In this document: positions 57,936-64,000 of the stretch, in pieces
How positions within the stretch are numbered: position 1 is the first letter of the stretch
Layout: each line of letters starts with the position of its first letter
Source: Mastigias papua
Lineage: Eukaryota > Cnidaria > Scyphozoa > Rhizostomeae > Mastigiidae
Assembly (NCBI GenBank): GCA_964019165.1
Contig: OZ025281.1
Location: 3,159,740 to 3,223,739 of the forward strand
Length of the DNA: 64,000 nucleotides
Reading direction: 5' to 3'
The notes under the pieces: model-generated
The model's input: only the letters and a program-made list of their open reading frames with translations
Database searches by the model: none
What the model was told of the DNA's origin: nothing
Program-made: the position numbers and the translations under genes

Positions 57936-58958
57936 ACTGGTGATTTAAGTTAGCCTGAAGATAACGCCGAAGAGATCTACATCTCTCAATTTCGGACACA
58001 CAGACGTCTACCAAACCGACAAATATTGTTGAAGAATTGCACGTTCTTTTTATAGGAAAGCCACATTATGTCTTGAGCTTCAATTTTCTTAACTTTCCCG
58101 AAATTGACGCTGCGATTTTCTTAACTTTTATTTCTGTAAACTGGATAGAAGAGGTTACTATTGTTTGTTATAAAACGTTTGATCTTTGTTAACCAAGATT
58201 ATCAAAGAACAGCTTCAATCCGTGTAAAGGAGCTTGCAAAGAATGAACTAATATCGATTCCTGGCATGCAAAGAAGTTGACTTTTTGAACTTGAGCCTTA
58301 TGATTTTCTTAACATTTTCTTAACATTTTGGGATTTTGAGCCTCATTTTCTTATCAATGTTTTCTTATAAAAAACGCTTTTCTTCACAACACTCCTAAAT
58401 CCACACACTAAGCAATCGTCAATGCACATTGTACAGGACTTAACACATACACAAGCAGATTTGAAAAATTGTTCGTTGCCTAGATACACACATTTTAATG
58501 ATAAAAACACCTAATTTTTCACTGAGCCTGAATATTCTTAAAATGTTTTGATATTGAGCCAGTGAATGTTCTTAAATTATTCTTAAATTTTAGCGATATT
58601 ATTGAGCATTAATTCTCTTATAGAAATGTAAGATTATCTAACTAACATTACGCCAAGAGTTGCTGGGTGCACCATAGTGTAAAGATTCTCAGACCGGACA
58701 AGTGAACTTTCACTTGCTTTGCTTTCTAAAACAAATTCAGATCAGCAAACAACGTAAACCTTGATGAAGTTTGAGCTTTGCATTATTCATAAATTATTCT
58801 TAAATGTCATAGAACTTGAGACATGATATTCCGTTAGGTCATATTCTTATAAAAGAGTGTGAATGCATTTACAATACAACTGCTCTGTACCTAAATGCAA
58901 CAGTTCAGCATTCAGGGGTTCTAGGTGCTATTGAATGATTTGCAATTTAGTCGATTTA

Positions 58959-59182
58959 GAGGAACCTTCACATGAGAAACTCACGCCGGCTTGAGTTCAG
59001 TTCGGTGTGTGATCAAGTCCCTCTGAGTATTCACATGAGTAAGGTGAGTTGGAACTCACGCAGCCCTGAGTTACAATTAGGCTTTTCGAACCGGTTTGAG
59101 ATGTCAAATCGGCGTGACCCGAAATGAATCCAGGCCGGCGTGAGTTTCAAACTGGTCTAAAATTTCTCATGTGAAGGTCCTC
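58959..59182. mobile_element. MITE with TTA target duplication (Harbinger-like), element B
   Basis: Terminal inverted repeats GAGGAACCTTCACATGAGAA and GAGGACCTTCACATGAGAAA (reverse complement of the right end) are flanked by TTA at 58956-58958 and 59183-59185. Subterminal CTCACGCCGGC and GCCGGCGTGAG are also inverted. 224 bases, no ORF. Confidence 0.82.
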
Positions 59183-59274
59183 TTAGAGTAAACTATACCT
59201 AGCTATTTATTTCAAATCGACTGCAAATAAAATAGCAAACGCACACCAAACATGACTTTTTCAGACGCACTCAC

Positions 59275-59348
59275 TTGGGCGCACTCCGAATCATCATCAA
59301 CAGAATGCTCTCCGTTCTGTGCCACGGCTGGCTGAGGGGGGATTTATA
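59275..59348 (-). promoter_or_regulatory. Weak candidate TATA promoter and leader exon upstream of EB1
   Basis: On the minus strand TATAAAT (59342-59348) is followed 25-35 bases downstream by a GC-richer stretch that ends in a consensus donor CAA/GTGAGT at 59275. The arrangement would suit a short 5' exon splicing to the EB1 start exon 3.5 kb away. It could equally be chance or an exon of another gene. Confidence 0.2.
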
Positions 59349-59740
59349 CTGTGTATTTTGCTCACGTGCTTATAAACAGTCTATGCTTAAAAATAGTGTG
59401 TACTTTCCAAATGATCACTAATCAGTTCATCAAATGCGACAAACAGGAATGGTGGTCATCGGAACTTCCACAGCTATCAATTATTAAATAAGTACTCAAA
59501 AACCAATTAATAACAATGATAATTGATAAATCCAGGCCTACTAAAACATCGGCTCCTTTAAGTAACCACCTTTTGATAAAACATACGATGGTGTCTAAAA
59601 TAAAAGGAACTGCATAATGCCAAAATAACCAAAGTCGTAGTAATGAAATGTCTACCTAAATATGCTGAATATATAAAATATAAATAAATAAACATTTTAT
59701 CTCTTGATAATCTTTATAATTTTGCAATTTGGATATATAT

Positions 59741-59876
<136 letters not shown>

Positions 59877-61254
59877 TACATATATATCCTGTTTACTCAC
59901 AAGCTACTGAGTTCATATCTGCTGTGTTGTTACCTAGTTGAGTTAAGCTGAAGCTATTTTTGGAAAAGCTATTGTGTTCGTCTTAAGAAATCGCTCGAAT
60001 GAAATGGACTTCTGCCCAAATGAGAAGGCTGCATTCGTCCTAGCCCCCTGGCTCCTTCGCTTACGCTTTTACATCAGCTTTTATTTTGTATCTAAATCAA
60101 CTGTCTGGAGCTATAGTCTTGGTCATCAACCCTTACAGGCCATTGTGTTTAGCTCATGAGTTCATCGAATTTCTTTTTACTAAGTTTTAAACTGGCATGC
60201 TAGGTTTCTAGGGATTTTTAGGAACTGTGAAACGCACTTGAAGATATTACATCAAAACTGCGCTATATTAAGTGATTTATTTACCATTTTGTCACAATTA
60301 ACCTTAGGATCATTTTATACGATGAACCATACACGCTTTTTTGTAAGGAACCACTTTATAAGGAGCTTACATGTAGAATGCAGAAATATTTAAAGAACTT
60401 ATACTACTAAAGGAAAATTACCTAAGGAACTTTCCTATTTGAAAAAATTCCTTAACACCTAACAGTCAAGGATTAAGAAGCTGGTTCCATTCATTTGCAG
60501 CCAAAACCCGCATAGATAGTGTTCAATGATTGTGTTAAGTCCTTCATTTGTTCATCGATCTTATGTTGCAGTCTAAAGTAAAGGGAAAATTAAGAATTCC
60601 ATTGTTTTACATGTGTCTGTACCATTCTTGTGGCACTAATTATGCGCTGAAAACTAAGGAACTGTTAAGTAACTTTTAAAGCTACAATTTGACTATTGGA
60701 AGTCCAAAAATAAGGAACTTTGGAACTAGGCCTTGAGCTAGGTTCCTTATAAAAAAAGTCGCGTAGTTGACTTGAACCCATCTTGAACCTATGCATTTAC
60801 CAATTCTACTAGTTAAGTTTACCATGCGAGTTTGGTTCAACGCACGAGTTAGCTCTAAGTTCACCTTAATTTCCTGTTGTTTTCTGCCTTTCTTAAGCTT
60901 CACTGCTAAAGACATAGCTTCACTTCTCCCTACCTTGGGATTGAATTGAAAAGAAAACTACGTCTTTCCTGGCTTATTAATCACAACTTTGAATGTCCAC
61001 CTGCTCCTCCAAGAACTTATGAGTCCAAACGTCTCATCTATAATGCTATTTTGTATGCGTTATCAACGAATTTCTGATCGTTTAACTGATTAATACCACG
61101 TTCATCAGTGTGCGTAGCTGCTTCCATCATCCATGAATTTAGCAATTCAAGAGATATTTAATCCAGCTAGAGTCAAAGTAAAGGCAGATTCCATGCAAAG
61201 TTTTGCAAGCTGTGGATGGCCTGTTAGCTAGGACACTTATCCTGCCTCGTTGTC

Positions 61255-61320
61255 ATGGTGAGGTATGGTAGCCAGTTCCTTCCTCGCAGCCATCTCTCCT
61301 CAGCTGACTAACTAAGACTA
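61255..61320 (-). mobile_element. SINE tail fragment
   Basis: TGGTGAGGTATGGTAGCCAG then TTCCTTCCTCGCAGCC is the diverged reverse complement of the body of the SINE near 1965-2015 (GGCGAGGAAAGGAACTGGCC then ACCCTACCTCACTATG). Confidence 0.5.
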
Positions 61321-61890
61321 ATGATAATTGCAACTATAAAATGTGGCATGGTTGGTTGGAAATGGTAAAGTAGATTTATGAATTAGGGTGTTATTTTTCT
61401 GCGTGTATTTTAGCTGATGGATTGAATTGGTGTGAATGTAATTTTGTAAAAAGCCAGCAATGAATAGATAGATAAACAAATAAATAGATAAATAAGTAAA
61501 TAAGTAAATGGCCATGACAAATAATGATGATGATGATTGATAATAATCATGCTGATGATTAATGATGATGAAAATGATGATGATGCTGATGATGCTAACT
61601 CATGGTTGGAGACCTCCTCGTGGTGGAGAGCGGGTTTAGAGAGACACAATCCTTACGTTGAAAGCGATTCATTTTGCAGAGATTCAGAACTGGGGTAGCT
61701 GTCGATGACCTGTGGCAAACTGTTCAACCAGGACCCTTCAGTGAAAATCAGGCTGAGCACATGAGGCTGCAGTTCTGCCAAGTAACTGTTGGGGTAACAA
61801 AGTGGATTGAGTGTAGCCAACTACATAATCTCTTTTCAGCAATTGACAGGCAGTCACTGATCTCAGGGTCAGCCCATGGCCCGTAAAAGG

Positions 61891-61891
61891 A

Positions 61892-61936
<45 letters not shown>

Positions 61937-62053
61937 GTCAGACAGACAGAGAGACCGACAGACAAACAGACCTACAGACAGACAGACTGACAGACATACA
62001 GACAGACAGATAGATCAACAGATAGGCCAACAGATAGACTGATAGACAGACCA

Positions 62054-62114
<61 letters not shown>

Positions 62115-62339
62115 TAGATCAACAGATAGGCCAACAGACAGACTGATAGACAGACCGACAGACAGACAAACAGACAGACAGACAGTCAGACAGACAGAGA
62201 GACAGAGAGACTGACAGACAAACAGACCTACAGACAGACTGACAGACATACAGACAGACAGATAGATCAACAGATAGGCCAACAGATAGACTAATAGACA
62301 GACCAACAGACAGAGAGACAGACAGAGAGACAGAGAGAC

Positions 62340-62370
<31 letters not shown>

Positions 62371-62412
62371 TAGATCAACAGATAGGCCAACAGATAGACT
62401 GATAGACAGACC

Positions 62413-62450
<38 letters not shown>
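61891..62450 (+). repeat. (CAGA)n array with longer-period blocks
   Basis: CAGA/GACA tetramers are interrupted by a recurring block GATAGATCAACAGATAGGCC followed by AACAGATAGAC, seen near 62010, 62111, 62260 and 62370. A (TGA)n run follows to about 62463. Leu/Ser/Val/Cys reading frames across it are artefacts. Confidence 0.95.
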
Positions 62451-63184
62451 TGATGATGATGATAGCGATGAGTGTTGTTACCAGGACTCTTTGCTGCAGG
62501 GTGGACAATGAGCAAAGATCCAAACTGTGGAACAAGGCGCGACATTGAACCATAGATCTTGCGCAAAGTAGACTACCATAAAGCATCACATACCAATTAC
62601 AGTGCAAATCAAATTGAGAAATAAATAGAAAATGGGGAAAATAGGACTAAAGGTCCAATGCATGAATGGGTGGTCAGTTATTCGCGTCCCAAAAGTAAAA
62701 TACAGACCAATTTAGAGAACCAAGAGGTAGTACAAAATATGAAGCCATGTTCGGCAGTTTTCATTTTCTGATTCCATTTCATTTTCAGATACTTAAGTGT
62801 TTCAGCCATTCATTCAAATAAAGAGATGCTGATAATAAAAAACTTACTTCACAGCTATTATGTATTCATCTATATTATCCATAAAACAGCACCATCTCCT
62901 GCTATATTTTCTCTGCAATTTTCATTATTAACAGATAACGGCAGTGATCATCGAATTAAGAAAATTTTTGAAATGTCGCGGAGGACTGTTTATCTTCATG
63001 TCCCATATTAACTGGTGTTGTGAAAAAATGGAGGCTCTACAAGCATCTGCTATGAGTCCCAGCCATCAACTGAATTCAACGTGTTTACACGTCATACAAA
63101 GTCCTTCACAGCGCTACAGTGGCGGAAAATGTGAGTCTTGGCTACCTATTTCTGGCTCCTCCCATTGTATAGAAATTGCTAAAA

Positions 63185-63469
63185 TTAAACGCTGCCTGAA
63201 GTAAAATCCGGCATTCTGATTTGCTGCATATTGTTATACGTCTGCCGAATAACGCTTTTATATGTTAGGTGTTTGCATTCATCGTTTGAAAGCCGGCAAA
63301 AGCCTTGCCATACGGTTTGTGATGATTTCTGCAGGTGGCTTGCAATCACTCCATTGTACGCTTGAATCAGACGGCCTAGCTTATCTTGACATATGTCTTG
63401 CTCAAGTATGCAGTGTGCTACGCGCCTAAAAAGATACACTTGAGAAGTATGGCTGTAATGAGAATTCAT
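63185..63469 (-). CDS. Unrecognised 94-codon reading frame
   Basis: MNSHYSHTSQVYLFRRVAHC ... CQDKLGRLIQAYNGVIASHL ... stop. Composition is non-repetitive and protein-like, with higher GC than its surroundings. I do not recognise a domain, and no flanking exons could be joined. It could be an exon, a mobile-element fragment or chance. Confidence 0.18.
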   Translation of the reverse strand: MNSHYSHTSQVYLFRRVAHCILEQDICQDKLGRLIQAYNGVIASHLQKSSQTVWQGFCRLSNDECKHLTYKSVIRQTYNNMQQIRMPDFTSGSV

Positions 63470-64000
63470 TCGTAAGTAGTTCTCGCTCTTCTAAATTTGT
63501 ATGAAGCAATACAAATTCTTTTCTTCATGACATCACACAAGGTTAATCAGGCGAAACAATTACGCAATTTAATGTTCACAAGAATCTAGACAAAAGTCAA
63601 TATAAGACTCAACCAGGAATTGACTTTATTGATTTTGCTGTGAAGAATCGCAAGCCTGTCCTTAAAAAACCAGAGCTTTTTACGTCATTTCTCGTGAAGA
63701 GTTCTTGTCATTGATTGGACTTATAACGGTTAAAAAATTTCATCTAAAGTAATTGCATTTTATAAAGCCAAAAATGGAAGCAACACAGAAGGATTCTATT
63801 GCAGAAGAAAGGATTTTAAAAACAGCATAACGTGCCTAAATCATGAATAGAAATTATGATCAAATGTGTTGCAGCATTAATTCTGAAAAAAGATACAGAG
63901 TCCACAAATCGACTGTCTATTTGCGAATGTAAATCCTGATCATAAACTTAAAGTTATCTCTCAATAATTGAATAATTTAGTTCATTTTTCTGTTAAAAAG

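Noticed and set aside
61674..61886. 70-codon plus-strand frame before the CAGA array
   Set aside because: The sequence looks like part of a dispersed repeat, but I could not match it to a mobile-element protein and saw no exon context.

Overview
The window is nuclear DNA of an animal, most probably a marine invertebrate. The evidence is spliced genes with GT-AG introns, a laminin alpha chain (a metazoan extracellular-matrix protein), long dinucleotide and tetranucleotide microsatellites, and a dense population of small transposons. I cannot assign a phylum from the sequence. I see no bacterial, phage or CRISPR content.

Three genes can be reconstructed exon by exon with consistent splice phases. 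(1) Positions 494-12774, plus strand: the C-terminal 12 exons of a laminin alpha chain. They carry the end of LG1, then LG2 and LG3, a long Pro/Thr-rich mucin-like linker, and LG4 and LG5; the 5' part of the gene lies left of the window. (2) Positions 15300-25320, plus strand: a complete ten-exon SLC35B3-type Golgi PAPS transporter, predicted 390 aa. (3) Positions 46466-55750, minus strand: a complete seven-coding-exon EB1/MAPRE microtubule plus-end-tracking protein, predicted 286 aa, with a CH domain, Ser/Pro-rich linker, EB homology domain and an acidic ...DEY tail. The three genes act in different compartments (basement membrane, Golgi sulfation supply, microtubule plus ends) and are neighbours rather than an operon or pathway. 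Because PAPS supply supports sulfation of matrix glycans, laminin and SLC35B3 share a loose extracellular-matrix theme, but nothing in the sequence shows co-regulation.

Between the convergent SLC35B3 and EB1 genes lies 21 kb dominated by repeats. A nearly homogeneous 107-bp satellite array of about 138 copies (27124-41891) is centred on a perfect 14-bp palindrome. It is followed by a 25-26 bp minisatellite with a 129-bp higher-order period (42214-43632). Decayed relatives of the satellite flank the array on both sides.

Introns and intergenic DNA hold many small mobile elements that can be delimited by terminal inverted repeats or target-site duplications. They include a tRNA-derived SINE, two 5'-truncated LINE ends, pogo/Tigger-like CAGT elements (one nested in another), two elements with TTA target duplications (Harbinger-like), one hAT-like element with an ACATTCA duplication, and a two-copy palindromic family. 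The most gene-relevant oddity is a tandem duplication in a laminin intron. Both copies keep a phase-compatible mini-exon with a stop codon and an overlapping AATAAA, so they could end a short laminin isoform inside LG4. The region right of EB1 (55751-64000) contains only repeats and mobile-element remnants that I can support, plus a weak candidate promoter/leader exon near 59275-59348.
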